Source: Dermanyssus gallinae
Lineage: Eukaryota > Arthropoda > Arachnida > Mesostigmata > Dermanyssidae
Reading direction: 5' to 3'
Assembly (NCBI GenBank): GCA_003439945.1
Contig: QVRM01002466.1
Location: 719,501 to 783,500, forward strand
DNA: 64,000 nt
Shown here: piece after piece, positions 1-11,540 of the stretch
Layout of the letters: each line of letters begins with the position of its first letter
Position numbering within the stretch: position 1 is the first letter of the stretch
The notes under the pieces: model-generated
The model's database searches: none
What the model saw: only the letters and a program-made list of their open reading frames with translations
Told to the model about the DNA's origin: nothing
Program-made: the position numbers and the translations under genes

Positions 1-726
1 TTTATCGTCATCAATTGAAACTAAAGTCCAAACTCAGCATAACGCCCAATGGTCTGTCTAGCTATTTTCACAAACATTGTGTCTTCAATATTTGTTATCC
101 TTTATCAATGATACTCGAGCGATTCTAAAATGACGGCTCGATTCCAAATATGTCTGAAACTGTAATCGTTTGCCCTGTGCATTCAAAAAAAATGAGTTCC
201 TGGCTAAAGATAAGCGTAGCGTATCACTAACCTGTACACCATCGAACGCGTCATTGCAGACGCTATATATCAAAATACTAATAGTGAGAGTTTTATTTTC
301 AAATAACAGTTTGCCTACCGTCCGGGAAGGTGCATTGTTTTGAAACCACTAATGTGCGAAAAGGATTTTCGGAGCAATGTTGAATTCTGGAGATTGCTTT
401 GATGTGTTGTACTTTGATTATAAATCAGCGTCTAAGTCAACGCCTCACCTTAAGCTGATTAAATGCATCACAATACACGGTGTTGGATTAGGAATCTTAA
501 GGTGGATTTAGTGTTTCTTCACAAATAGAAGTTTCACAGTAAAGGTGCACAATATTTCATCATTATCTGCTAAGGTTACGTCTCGTTGTCCATTCGGCAC
601 ATGTTACACCTTGTACACAAACTCGTCTTTAATTTTAAATGAAGTCTCTTTTAAGGTCTATGTCGATGACGTCAAGATCTATGGTCGTTCCAACTGAGGA
701 ACGAACTGCAAATTGCCGCAAAGATG
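1..726. other. No recognised gene (left edge)
   Basis: I see no convincing coding exon or named repeat here. The longest open frames are about 60 codons, as expected by chance, and the sequence is moderately AT-rich. If the receptor model downstream is right, this is probably intron or 5' flank of that gene, but nothing here shows which. Confidence 0.4.
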
Positions 727-728
727 TA

Positions 729-1952
729 CGAGGTGTGTTCAAAAAGTATCGCGACTTTGGTGTTTTTTCAAAAATTATTCATTTATTCATGAATATCTAT
801 TTTGTCCCCTTCAAAGTAATCCCCATGAGATATTATACACTTGTGCCAACGGTTTTTCCAATCTTCGAAGCACTTCAAAAAACAATTTTTTTAAATCTTG
901 TTCAGCTCCTCCTTCGATGCCGTCTTTATCTCGTCAAGCGTAGCGTAACGTCGTCCTTTCATGGGCCTCTTCAGTTTAGGGAACAAGAAAAAGTCACAGG
1001 GGGCCAGATCTGGGGAATACGGTGGCTGCGGCATCATTAGTGTGTTGTTTTTGGCCAAAAACTCGCGCACAAGCAACGATGTGTGAGCAGGGGCGTTATC
1101 GTGGTGCAAAAGCCAATTTTTGTTCTTCCACAAATCCGGGCGTTTCTGGCGGATTGCTTCGCGCAAATTGCGCATAACTTGCAGGTAATATTCCTTATTG
1201 ACCGTTCTACCCTGTGGCAAGAACTCATGATGCACCACGCCCCTGCAATCGAAGAAAACTGTCAGCAAAACTTTCACATTCGACCGAACTTGGCGCGCTT
1301 TTTTCGGTCTTGGTTCGTGCGGCAGCTTCCATTGAGGTGATCGAGCTTTGGTTTCCACGTCATAACCATAAACCCACGATTCGTCACCAGTTATGACACT
1401 CTGGAGCAAATTTGGGTCGTCGCGGACAGAGTCCAACATCTCATTAGCAATGTTCATGCGATGCTGTTTTTGGTTGCAATTGAGCAATTTTGGTACGAAT
1501 TTCGCGGCGACCCGTCTCATGCCCAAATCATTGATAAAAATCGAATGGCACGAGCCAATCGATATGTTTAGGTCCTCAGCAACTTCTCTAACGGTGATTC
1601 GACGATTGGCCAATACCATTTTCTCCACTTCATTATTTTTTTCGTCTGTTGTTGAAGTGCTCGGGCGTCCGGCACGCTCTTCGTCGTTCACATCTTCTCG
1701 GCCTTCTGAGAACATTTTGTACCACCGATAAACGTTGCTTCGGTCCAAGGTAGCTTCTCCGTATGCCACAGTCAACATTCGGAATGCATCCGCGCACTTA
1801 ATTTCGTTTTTCACACAAAATTTTATACAGGTTCTTTGATCCATTTGTTTGAATAGGTAAAAATTGAAGACGATCCAAAACACGTGCAAGCAAAGCAGTT
1901 GTCAACAATTAAGTGAACATTCAAAATGGCGATACTTTTTGAACACACCTCG
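729..1952 (-). mobile_element. mariner element, copy 1 (intact TIRs, internally deleted leader)
   Basis: A Tc1/mariner-superfamily DNA transposon. The left terminal repeat CGAGGTGTGTTCAAAAAGTA starts at 729, and its exact inverted copy ends at 1952. The perfect match runs for 24 bases. Both ends are flanked by the expected TA target duplication (727-728 and 1953-1954). The 1224-base length is slightly short for mariner because about 120 bases of the leader between the 5' terminal repeat and the transposase start, present in the copy at 28187, are missing. The transposase lies on the minus strand. Perfect terminal repeats suggest recent movement, or mobilisation in trans. Confidence 0.95.
891..1844 (-). 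pseudogene. mariner transposase truncated by a nonsense codon
   Basis: Encodes a D34D mariner transposase, the cut-and-paste enzyme that binds the terminal repeats and inserts at TA. The start ATG at 1842-1844 gives a protein beginning MDQRTCIKFC, followed by an N-terminal helix-turn-helix (ITVREVAEDLNIS). The three catalytic Asp are visible in ITGDESWVYGYD, LLHHDNAPAHTS and YSPDLAPCDFF, with 34 residues between the second and third. Compared with the intact copy at 28394-29455 (353 aa) it is in frame and about 97% alike. It stops 36 residues early, where a Lys codon (AAA) has become TAA right after ELNKI. The catalytic core is complete but the C-terminal tail is lost, so activity is doubtful. 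Confidence 0.9.
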
Positions 1953-1954
1953 TA

Positions 1955-4900
1955 TAAACGATTTCTATGACTAGACACAACCTTTAAGTCTGAAATTTTC
2001 AATCCCGAGATGCAAAACATTGCATTTTGACCGGAAAAAATCAAAAATTGTTTATAAATGTAACGATTGCTTCCTTAAAAATGTAAGCACTATGAAAGAT
2101 CTGGCAATCGTTATGACCCCTGATTTGAAATTCTCGGACCTCCATGGTTTCCAAGCAACAAGAAAGATAGACGATTATAGCGAAATTTTTTAAAGGATTT
2201 CGTTCATAGAGTTTCATTTCGTTACGGTGTGCCACGGAAGGACATTCACGTAAAAACATCGTTAATGCTTTTAAACAACTGGACCAAAATGCTTAAAAGA
2301 TCATACGAAATAAAGAATTGTAAACCTTTGTATACGCGATCAGGTTCGCTACGAACCAAACTGCGTAGCGAAAAAAGGAATTGTAATGTCTCTGTTTCCC
2401 TGGAGAGCAACTCCAACACATGCATGCATCTTGTGATATTTTGTAATGTATATTTTTTCTTTATTTTCATTAAAGCGGATATTATAATATACACACGTTT
2501 GTGCATGCACTGGTTTGATCGTATTTATATGCCTATATTTAGCGTTTGTTCAACTTAACGTGTTTGACAAAATCGACTAGTCGTTGCAGTGAGTAGAATT
2601 GGCCATGTTTAGCCGTAAGACCGTTTCGCGTTGGATTAGACAAGCATGGTAGTAGTTTGTTGTCCGGTGAATCCGAGCCGTCTTAGAGACAGTCGTTAAC
2701 TCTATTCGTGGTGAAATCTCTCGTTGTAGAAATTGGCGATTTAACTGACTAGACATATAAACGAATGCCGTAGCGCACACCTGCCTTCACCTCTATACAA
2801 CTTGCTATCAATTATGAGTTTATGTAACTGCGGCTAGTGCAGCACGATTTGCCGATAGCCAAATTTCCATAATCTGTTGTCGTAAATACAGGATCAATTT
2901 CTTCTCGTAGCGTGCAGTCGCCACTGCGGCTGTACAAAGTCTACCTGCTGCCTTAGGTCGTACTCGTAACCAATCTGCAAACTTTATTGAATCTTCTGCG
3001 CATCCGTGCACAACATTCTCCCGTCTCTTGCTTCACTGAAACGGAACTAGACTGCTGCCTTCGACTTCGTTGACAGTTTTGCAACTCGGCTAATCCAACG
3101 CCATCTAACAAGATTTTATCTAAAGAGAAGTTTAGTAGGACGCGAACTGTCCCTCGAACAACTGCCCCAACAGAGGCCGCATATGGTAGTCGTCCAAATT
3201 GACTCATATTGGTCGCACCCCCCCCCCCCTCCATCCACGCACAAACTCTATGTGAGCGATGGCTATGCTGCAAGCTCTGCAAAGTTGGAAAATGCGAAAT
3301 TCTGCAGGAAAATGTGCTTGAGTGTCGAAGACAGGATTAGTGAATACGACGATCGATAATAGATTGGGGTGACTTTTAAGAAGATTGCAGCAACTGAAAC
3401 ACCCCGCCATCGCTTGCTGCTGCTGCTTTCTGTGGGTCAGGCTGACAAGTGCACTGGCAAGTACAATTTTCAGTCAGCAGACATCGGTGTACGAGAACAC
3501 TAAACAGCTTAATGGTTCATGCTGTTGGTAATAGTATATCATGATTGTATATTGTAGAGGCATCAATAATATTTGTATTACTTATATCAATAATATTACT
3601 AAAGATTCGCCTGCTGTACTAGAAGATCAGGTGACTTTGAATAACTCGAATTCGCAGGTGTTGAGACATACGCGCACGTCCAACGTTAGTGGAACTCGTG
3701 AGTGACCCGGGCCAAATTATGCGAGTGATACCCGCCACTTCCCCTAACGGCCCATAGTGTTGTTCTATAGAGATCTGGGTCATCAGAGAGTAAAGCTTAT
3801 GGAGGAAGGTGTGTTTGGTGTGTATGGGGCTCAGAGGGCTAACATCAATCCGCTGGGGTCGAGTCCCACACTTCTCGAGATGAGAAGTGAGACCTTTCTC
3901 ATTCCCTACTCGCAACAATAGTACGCAACAGTATTTAATCCTCCTCCATAAAAAAAACATGAAACCTTACCTTTGCAGCGGTGTTGGGTCTCATGCCTTG
4001 CATTGTCGTTCGATTGCACAACGTTTGAGACCTCTGGACAGCACGGCGCAGAAATCTTTGTTGCAAAGCCAGTCGCATTCAGCCCTTTATGGCAGTGAAA
4101 AAGGTCTAAATTAAGACCACAACAATAACAGGCCACTTTTTGTTGAGCACATACACGTTATATGTTGAGTGTATGCAATTTTCAAAGACAAAAAAGCTTT
4201 GTAGTAGAAGTCGTTCTATATTGCTCGGTCTTGTAGTTCGATCGATTACTTACAGACAACGCTTATGTTGGACAATGATAACAACACAGTGACAAATTAG
4301 AGACGCACTCATGTGAAGCTTATGTCTACAGAGAGGAATACGGCCCTTTGTTAAGAGACAGCATTGTTATTCATTGCTTGTTCAGTCTAAACCCGTGAGG
4401 TGACGATAGAGGAGAGCCACAAGCGGGTGCTAACGAGGGAGATCGAACTCTCAACGCGTCAGCATTACTGGAATAGTTGCGTCCAACTCGCACACTGAAC
4501 CCAATTCTTCCAATTCAAGCCCCAATTCGTAGACAGGCCGAATTTGATGAGAGCCTTTATAATTGCAAATTGTGCTACCGTTAGGAATGACACACAAGAC
4601 GTACCATTTCGCCGTTTCAGATATTGGCGCCCTTGTGGTACGAGTTTGCCAAACAAAAACCTGTTGTTTGCTTTAGTGTCAGATCTCGGTCGTGAAACGG
4701 TGTGCTGTGAAAAAAATCCGCATTCGTGTGTCCTCATGCCTGCCCAAAACTGATCAAGTCTCGCCGCGTAAAAGCACACTTGGGCAGAAAGTGGATTCCA
4801 CGTACGTGCCTGATTCGCGTCCAACACTGTGCGCGTGTTGCCTTGCTTTTCCGCTGCTCGAGTAGCACCAGTCCCAGTGGGGCTTTTAGATTGGTGTATC

Positions 4901-7560
4901 ACATGCGATAAGAAATAGGTCCAATGCGGCAATGACCTCAGCCTACACTGCTGAAGTTACTGCTACCAAAAAGTCAGGCTGTCCCGATCTAAAACGAAAC
5001 ACTAGCCTTATGTGTTGGCCAGAAAAGACATTGTTCATTATGAGTGTCTGAAGCCGGGCGATGTCATCATGGAGTAAGACTGCTAGGAGACGTACCTCCA
5101 TACCTGTTATGGAAGACTATTCATTGATTAAACAAAACTGGTTATAATAATACTTTAAGTTGTTAGCCTATAAACACCTAACAAGAATACGAAACAAATA
5201 ACCCTCTATACTTCATTGCGTACATCGCAATAGAAACGTGATACAGTATTAAAAAGTCAAGCAAAATCAAGTGGTATCTGTTAGAAGTCTAGCTGGAACA
5301 TACTGAACACGCAGCACTGTATTTCGCTATGTTCGTTTTCCATATGTTCAAAGTAACCACCTAGTTTAATGGAATCAAACAAATGTGCTGTGTGGTACTA
5401 CAGTCTCAAGGTGCCTGCTCGTACGAGCCTATTACGACTATTCGTTCCCTATGCGATTCGTTCACGATGACCATCAGGCTTGCTGCTATCAGTATACGTC
5501 AAAAACCGCGGCAATTGGTTTTAAGACTTCCGTAAAGTGGTTAAATATTGTCTACTGGCCTTGTCACGTAAATTTAATTTGCTCGCAGTACTACTACACG
5601 CGTCAGAAGGGCTAAGCAAGGGTTTTGCTCGTATATTAATAGATATGCAGGTATATATACCCGGTCATACCCGTGTATGGAATGCACCCTAGTAGCTTTA
5701 CATAGATTTCGGTGCTGATACCTATTAGCAGTACTATGCTGTAATCGATTCCAGCGAACGTAGGAGGCAAGCACAAAAGTCATCTATATAAAGGCCTGCT
5801 AAAGAACGCTAGGCCTATGGCTAGCCAAGGGTATGCAGGCTACTAGATGCTTTACACTTAAATGTTTAACGCGATATTATGCCCAATTGTTTGTCTGTGG
5901 CTGCCCGTGTTTCGTCCACTAATACGGGCGACCAGGTAAGAATAACGCAATAAGAGAAGATTATGTCTTGGGCAGTGCAGAAGCAAGACGCATTTGAGCC
6001 ATAATAGTAGTGATAGTGGTAATTGAACTAGGTCGGCATGCGTCCGCGCAAGTAAGCAAAATGTCAAGAGAGAAAGTGTGCTCCTGTCAAATTGTTGCAA
6101 ATGTGAGCTTTAGAGTAGAAGTCAAGTCACTGTTTATCACTACAAATAGAAGGATAAAATTCATAATGTTGCATTGAAGAAGCAGTTTCGGCACTACACT
6201 GAGACCGTCCCCCGGTTTCCTTCAATAATCTCGGTCAGACGATATTATTCTGTCTAGCCAGACTGCTCGCGAATCAGCCGAGCGCAATGTAATCGGACGG
6301 CCGAAACTCAACGATAGACAAACTTCTTTATGTAGACTAGGTGTGCTATATGGTTAATTGGAAATAAATGTCACAGAGGGCCTCAGGGCACATAATTCCT
6401 TATTCCGCGGGAAGTTTCCTTCTAGTCCGCAAAAAGGCCGTGGGCGACACGTTAGAGTCGGAAAGGGTCTCCCTTTGGCATACCCGCCCGCGGGTCCTAG
6501 TAAACTGTGTTGCTTTCGTAAACAATGATACAGATGTACTCCCTTCATTGCCAACTAATTAATAACTAGATATTGTGAACCTCTATATAGCCCAATGGAC
6601 GCGTTAACGGCAGTGTGTTCCTATTTTAAGTAATATAAGTTAGTTATCGGCAAATAGAGGCGCTGCACTTTGTTAATCTATTATCAATTTGCTCTGCTCT
6701 CTTGCAGTTTAGATATATGGCTGCATTTTGCACCCTATTAAAGGTTATTCGAATTTGCTCAATTGTAGAAACTGTGTGTCATGGGCTCAGGACGCTTTTT
6801 ACGGTGATACTTTCCCGTCTTTAGTGCCTGACTTCGTCGTATCTTTGCAACACTTCTGGGGGAATATCAGAGGGGAACAAACGGGCTCCTAAAAACGGTT
6901 GGGAAACAGGGATCGCTTAGAAATGATTGTTTTTGGCGAACACGCGGGCGATGAACGTAAAGAGCAAGACGACACAGATATTTATAAATTCCTAAAGATA
7001 CTATTTAGGGCACTAAAAGGAACCCCCTTCACCCTTCGAAATTTGATGCGAATCTCGTTGTGCTGTTGGTGCTCTCAGAGCAACGTTCACGTTATTTACG
7101 CGCGTTGTAAAAAGGCTGAGCTCCAGCCTCCTCGCGTTCTGCCTTAGATGGTGTCGGCACAAAGAAAATGTTGCGCATCCCGACAGTGAAACGTATTCGC
7201 GGAAATCAAACATTTTCTTCTGTGTTTCAGACACGGTACCGATACTAAGGCTGACCTTTCTAAGTTTCGGGAAGCGAAAGTTAATCCCATAACAACAATA
7301 AGTGTGTTTTAAAAAAAAATATAAAAACATACGGTTATTTGAAGTATGATACTTTCTGTTTTTGTTCAGAATTGCAATTGTTGACATAAGCATTTATGCA
7401 CAGAGATCGAAAAACTAGCCAAGCTTTGTTTTCGGTGGGCAAATAAAGGACTGCAATATTCACAGCAATGCCATATGAACTTGAATTTGCATTATAGTAC
7501 GTCATTTCGATGCACTGTCGCATCGTAGTATGTTGTCTGTCTGGAGAACAAGCATACGAT
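1955..7560. other. No recognised gene; unique-looking noncoding DNA
   Basis: A 5.6 kb stretch with no protein family I recognise on either strand. It holds a C-run near 3220-3230. The longest ATG-initiated frame is 155 codons on the minus strand (4465-4932); it has no motif and no clear codon signature, so I do not call it a gene. A weak pol III A/B-box-like pair lies near 3827-3865. The region is best read as intron or flank of the receptor gene. Confidence 0.4.
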
Positions 7561-8441
7561 TTGACCATCCTTCAGAGAGAGAGAGAGAGAGAGCAGCCGG
7601 CACACAGTCGCTGTTTATAAATACCATCGATCGTAAAACCAGTGTGCTATCTTTCAACGAAAAAAAAAGTTACTAATTACCAATCGACCACGCTGCTTGT
7701 GCATTTCTACTAGAAATGTTTCCATCTCGCCGCGATAAGTTAAAAAGAACAAGCACAGCATCGGCATCGGATTGCCGGATATGTGTTGCCGAAAAGCAAC
7801 AGCTGTTCAGATTGTACCGTCTTTCTCGTAGAAAAGTCACGCGGCATCAGCGCCATGACGACCTACGTCTGGCGAACGTACCGAGGCAGCGAGGAGCACA
7901 AACGAAGTGCAACACCCCCCCCCCTCCCCCCACCAACCACACACGAACGAAGAATAATAACAATAATACTACGTCGAGTGGACCACTGCGTAGTGGACGC
8001 AACACCTGCGCCTAACGCAGGCGATGGGCTAACACAAAAACACGCCCAGAAGGTGTACAGCAAATCGGTGACAGCTGTCTCGTCCGTATGCAGACACCTA
8101 GCTAATGCAGGGCACGTCACCACTGAACGCTGTAGCCTGGCTTCAGGTCGTGCCTGACCAAAACTCCGAGCTGTTGACGTCTCGGTGTTCTCCATCTCAC
8201 AGTCGCCACAGTGGCATTTTTGCGTTACGCTCGCTCCTCTAGTTCACACGCGCTGTCACAGGCAGTGCGATGGGCTGAGTGTCCACACAAAGGTCGCAAA
8301 GGCAAGCAAATCATCAGTGATTCGAACAGAATTTGGCGGGACTTTTGTGCAGCAACTTTATTCTCAAGAGTAAATAATCAATCAATTCCCTATTCTGAGT
8401 ATAGGTTGCATCTAAACGGTGCGTGTGTCGTTTTGAAGGGA

Positions 8442-8447
<6 letters not shown>
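7561..8447. other. GC-richer stretch with overlapping open frames, no gene called
   Basis: A short (GA)n run at 7574-7594 is followed by a GC-richer segment (7716-8200) in which several frames on both strands stay open for 99-124 codons at once, plus a C-run at about 7915-7930. Simultaneous openness reflects low stop-codon density rather than coding. I recognise no domain and see no splice-bounded exon with a receptor-like sequence. Confidence 0.35.
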
Positions 8448-8475
<28 letters not shown>

Positions 8476-8526
8476 AGATGAGAGGAGAGAGAGAGAGAGG
8501 GAGATGAGAGAGATAGAGAGAGAGCG

Positions 8527-8618
<92 letters not shown>

Positions 8619-8735
8619 AGATAGAAAAGAAGAAAAGAAGAGAGAGAAAATAGAGGATAAAATAGAGAAGATAGAGAGAGAGAGAGAGATAAAGAGAGAG
8701 ATAGATAGATAGAGGAAGAGAAAGATAGATAATAG
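8448..8735. repeat. (GA)n purine tract, passing into (TA)n
   Basis: About 290 bases that are almost purely GA on the plus strand with minor interruptions, followed to 8868 by AT dinucleotide runs. The long open frames across it (RERERE on plus, SLSLSL on minus) are repeat translations, not genes. It ends about 70 bases before the splice acceptor of receptor exon A. Confidence 0.95.
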
Positions 8736-8941
8736 AGAATAGAGAGAAAAACAGATATATAGATATATATAAATATATATATATATATAAAATTATATAT
8801 AATATATATATACTAGACATATAAAAAAATAATATATATATATATATATTATATATATTATATCATATATGGCTGAACAACCCAAAACGGAACTAACTGA
8901 TGGTCGTGTGAATCTGTTGAATCCATGATTCGTGCCTGCAG

Positions 8942-9191
8942 GTGTGGGGCGACGTCACGCTGGAGCACGCCTTCAACATCGGCCTTGTGGTGCTTCTGTT
9001 CGCACTGCCTCTCGTCACGATGAGTTTCGCGTACGCCAACATCTGTTTCGTTCTCCGAAAAGGCATGAACGAAGAGAAAAGCTCCCAGAAGCATCACCAC
9101 TTGAGCCATCGTCACACTCATCATAATGCTTATCACCACAGCAGTCAGCAGAATCATCACGTGCATCATCATCATCATCACCATCATCATG
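8942..9191 (+). CDS. CCKLR: CCK/sulfakinin-type GPCR, exon A (TM5 and start of third loop)
   Basis: Internal exon of a class A peptide GPCR of the cholecystokinin/sulfakinin receptor family. The acceptor is CCTGCAG at 8935-8941. The frame opens VWGDVTLEHAFN, runs through a hydrophobic segment with the TM5 proline (LLFALPLVTMSFAYANI) and ends TM5 with CFVLRKGM, which resembles insect CCK-like receptor TM5. The third intracellular loop then starts and becomes strongly His-rich, with nine consecutive His before the junction. The donor is G|GTGCGT at 9191/9192, leaving phase 1. The exon enters at phase 0, so an upstream exon with TM1-TM4 is required; I find none in 1-8940. The TM5 assignment is good. 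The subtype (sulfakinin against another CCK-like receptor) rests mainly on exon D. Confidence 0.82.
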
Positions 9192-9316
9192 GTGCGTCTC
9201 GGCATTATGTTTATGCTGTTGTTGTTGTTGTTGTTGCTGTTGCTCTTATTCTTGTTTGATGCCGCGAATACTAAAATCGGCATTCCAGTCATTCTTCACA
9301 ACAGCATTTTATTATT

Positions 9317-9318
<2 letters not shown>

Positions 9319-9400
<82 letters not shown>
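9319..9400. repeat. (TA)n microsatellite
   Basis: An uninterrupted TA array of about 82 bases in the intron after exon A. Apparent IYIYIY open frames here are repeat artefacts. Confidence 0.97.
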
Positions 9401-9405
<5 letters not shown>

Positions 9406-9465
9406 GTTACTTGTATTGTTGTCGTTACTACTTATACTTGCGTTTCTAGAGTTATGCAATATATA

Positions 9466-10130
9466 CAGTCCGCGAACAAAAAGATTCAGCCACCCATTTT
9501 TGCCACATTTGTAAAATAACCAATCGTGTAAATACTACAGTGATACCTGCTCATAGCGTAACAGCGGAGCCCAGATCATCACCGAACCGCCACCTGAGTG
9601 CCGTTTTAACAAACTTCGTGTTCCTTGCGCACATCGCGGAAATAATAGTTAAATCCATTTGGTCCATCAAAGTTAAAGTTTTTCATCCGAAAAGAACACT
9701 CGGTGTCATTCAGTGATCCATGGCATCGTATCATGGGCGAAGTCGAGACGAGCTTTCTGATGCTCAGCCGTTAATTGTGGTTTTCTCTTGTGTTTTTTCA
9801 CCTGAGCCAAGGTGTCTTTCTGAAGGGGTTTTGCACATTTCGAACGTTTGTTTGCACACCAACCGCCGCCGCAATTTTCATGCCGAGAGCGCAGAGTTCG
9901 ATGCTTTCTTCATTCAGATTTGCACGCTTGCTTCGTTCTAAAATGGCACGACCGTAACTCTTTTTCACGGCGTAGTTTTCACCTAAATTTACAAAGTTGT
10001 TTACTACTTGGGAACAACGCCCCAATCGACGAGAAATTTTGCGATTAGAGAGGCCGTCCTCCTTATTAAGCCTTGGGCCTTTTCGTCACTCGTGAGGCGC
10101 CGGCCCTGGTCGTTTCAACACAAAAAAAGC
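9466..10130 (-). pseudogene. Tc1-like transposon relic
   Basis: The plus-strand left end CAGTCCGCGAACAAAAAGAT at 9466, preceded by TA, looks like a Tc1-family terminal repeat. Reading the minus strand from about 10120 gives a Tc1 DNA-binding region (GRCSQVVNNFVNLGENYAVK, 9958-10025). Next come KPQLTAEHQKARLDFAHDTM and the first catalytic Asp block FFSDEK, then DGPNGFNYYF after frame changes and in-frame stops. The sequence runs almost directly from GGGSVMIW to the terminal repeat, so the rest of the DDE domain with the second and third catalytic residues is deleted. I see no matching second terminal repeat on the right. It is inactive; the right boundary is approximate. Confidence 0.8.
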
Positions 10131-10350
10131 TTCTGGTAGAGGGTCTGCCTTTGTTTCCGTTGGGCCGTGAAATGAGCCCAAATATTGTTATTCCGCCTAA
10201 TTTACTCGCTAAGACATGCATTTTGCTGTATCATTTTTCGCGGTGTAGCTGTGTCAAATGTGGCGATCTCGTGTTTCAAAGTAATTCGAGACCCCAAATG
10301 TCGATGGCAGTCTCCTCTGTTACTCTATGAGCATGCATCACTCTATTCTC

Positions 10351-10356
10351 GGTCAG

Positions 10357-10445
<89 letters not shown>

Positions 10446-10452
10446 ACTGACC
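10351..10452. repeat. Palindromic (TA)n array
   Basis: A TA array bounded by GGTCAGTTATAT on the left and its reverse complement ATATAACTGACC on the right, so the whole 102-base unit is an inverted repeat able to form a long hairpin. Only a single GT interruption near 10437 breaks the symmetry. Confidence 0.9.
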
Positions 10453-11540
10453 ACACCGGCTTTGCAAAACAAAAATTCTGCTTGGGTCATCGATCCTTAG
10501 CTAGCAGACGGGAAATAATCCTATCTTCCTTCCTCTCTCATGATATACAATGAGATGCTGCAACAATCTCATTTTTAACATTGCACGCCAAATAACTCGA
10601 CCATTTTTTTATTGCAGCCAGACCCAGATTTCCAAAGGAATACTATAGTGGCTGGCGGGGGCCTTTTCAAGCAATCCTTCAACATAAAAAACAGTTCCAA
10701 CATATTTCCAGTATGCCCACTGTTGCACACTTGGCAACTATAAACCCAATCATTGTCCGTTTGATACCAAAATATGCATAACGTTCACGTTGTTCTAAAC
10801 GCTTGTGTCTTTTGACCGCAATACCACATTGTAATAGCAGTGAACGTGAAAGCTTACGAATAACACACCTATAATCAGATTTTTTTTTGGATTTTTCTTC
10901 CCAACATGCCAATTTAGCTTCGTTATTGAACAAGTTTCTCGTTTGCGATCGTAAGTTCTGAACGGCAATGTCCGAACAACCGCAATTTCACTGTCACCCT
11001 TACAGTAACGCCTAACAGAACATTTCCGTCTTATTTGATTAAATACGTATTGTGAATTTTTTTTATGTCAGTCTACGGACAGTTCGCCAAATCGCAGCCG
11101 ATTACATAGTTGCAGAAGCAAAAGGGGAAAGGTCCCTACACCGTTGAGATAAATATTCACGACAGAGTGGGCACAGCAAAAACTCGAGGACTGCCTAGCT
11201 ACAAATTTCGAAATTTTCGAAAATGAAAATTCTTCAATCTTAATCAGAAATCTTGAAAATCTAACGTGGCCATGTACAGGCCTGTTCACGAGGACCTCAG
11301 GTACATCTCCATGTCAGATCCAGGTGATGTCCCTATTGAGGGATAAAGCAAATTCCCGGCCAGTGTTCGCGTTTGGAGTGTGGTGTTCAGTGAATGAGAT
11401 GCCGTGCAGCCGAACTTTTCTTCAGAAAGGCGAAACTATTACAAAAAAGTTTATTTGCATGTTCTACAATGTGTCTAAGGGACTGCTATACGTTTTTCAT
11501 TGGGACGGAACTCCCGCTTAGACCAGCCAATATGCATTTA
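10453..11540. other. No recognised gene
   Basis: About 1.1 kb of AT-rich sequence between the palindromic TA array and the next mariner. Open frames reach 84 codons without recognisable motifs. Confidence 0.4.

Noticed and set aside
3820..3870. Possible tRNA or SINE from A-box-like GGGCTCAGAGG and B-box-like GGGGTCGAGTCCC
   Set aside because: Box spacing of about 17 bases is too short, there is no acceptor stem, and no second copy was seen.
4400..4460. B-box-like GAGTTCGATCTC on the minus strand
   Set aside because: No A box at proper spacing and no repeated copy in the window.
4465..4932. 155-codon ATG-led minus-strand frame
   Set aside because: No domain, no splice or promoter context, and comparable frames are open opposite it.
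8314..8820. Long Ser/Leu and Arg/Glu repeat open frames over the (GA)n tract
   Set aside because: Pure dinucleotide repeat translation, open in several frames at once.
1..8940. Receptor exons carrying TM1-TM4
   Set aside because: Searched the plus strand for an E/DRY-type motif and hydrophobic TM segments with splice sites; none found, so these must be outside the window.
9126..9519. [10 protein letters not shown] open frames, also at 10185, 13101, 14436, 16238, 32516, 34515 and 59519
   Set aside because: Translations of (TA)n arrays; no coding signal outside the array.
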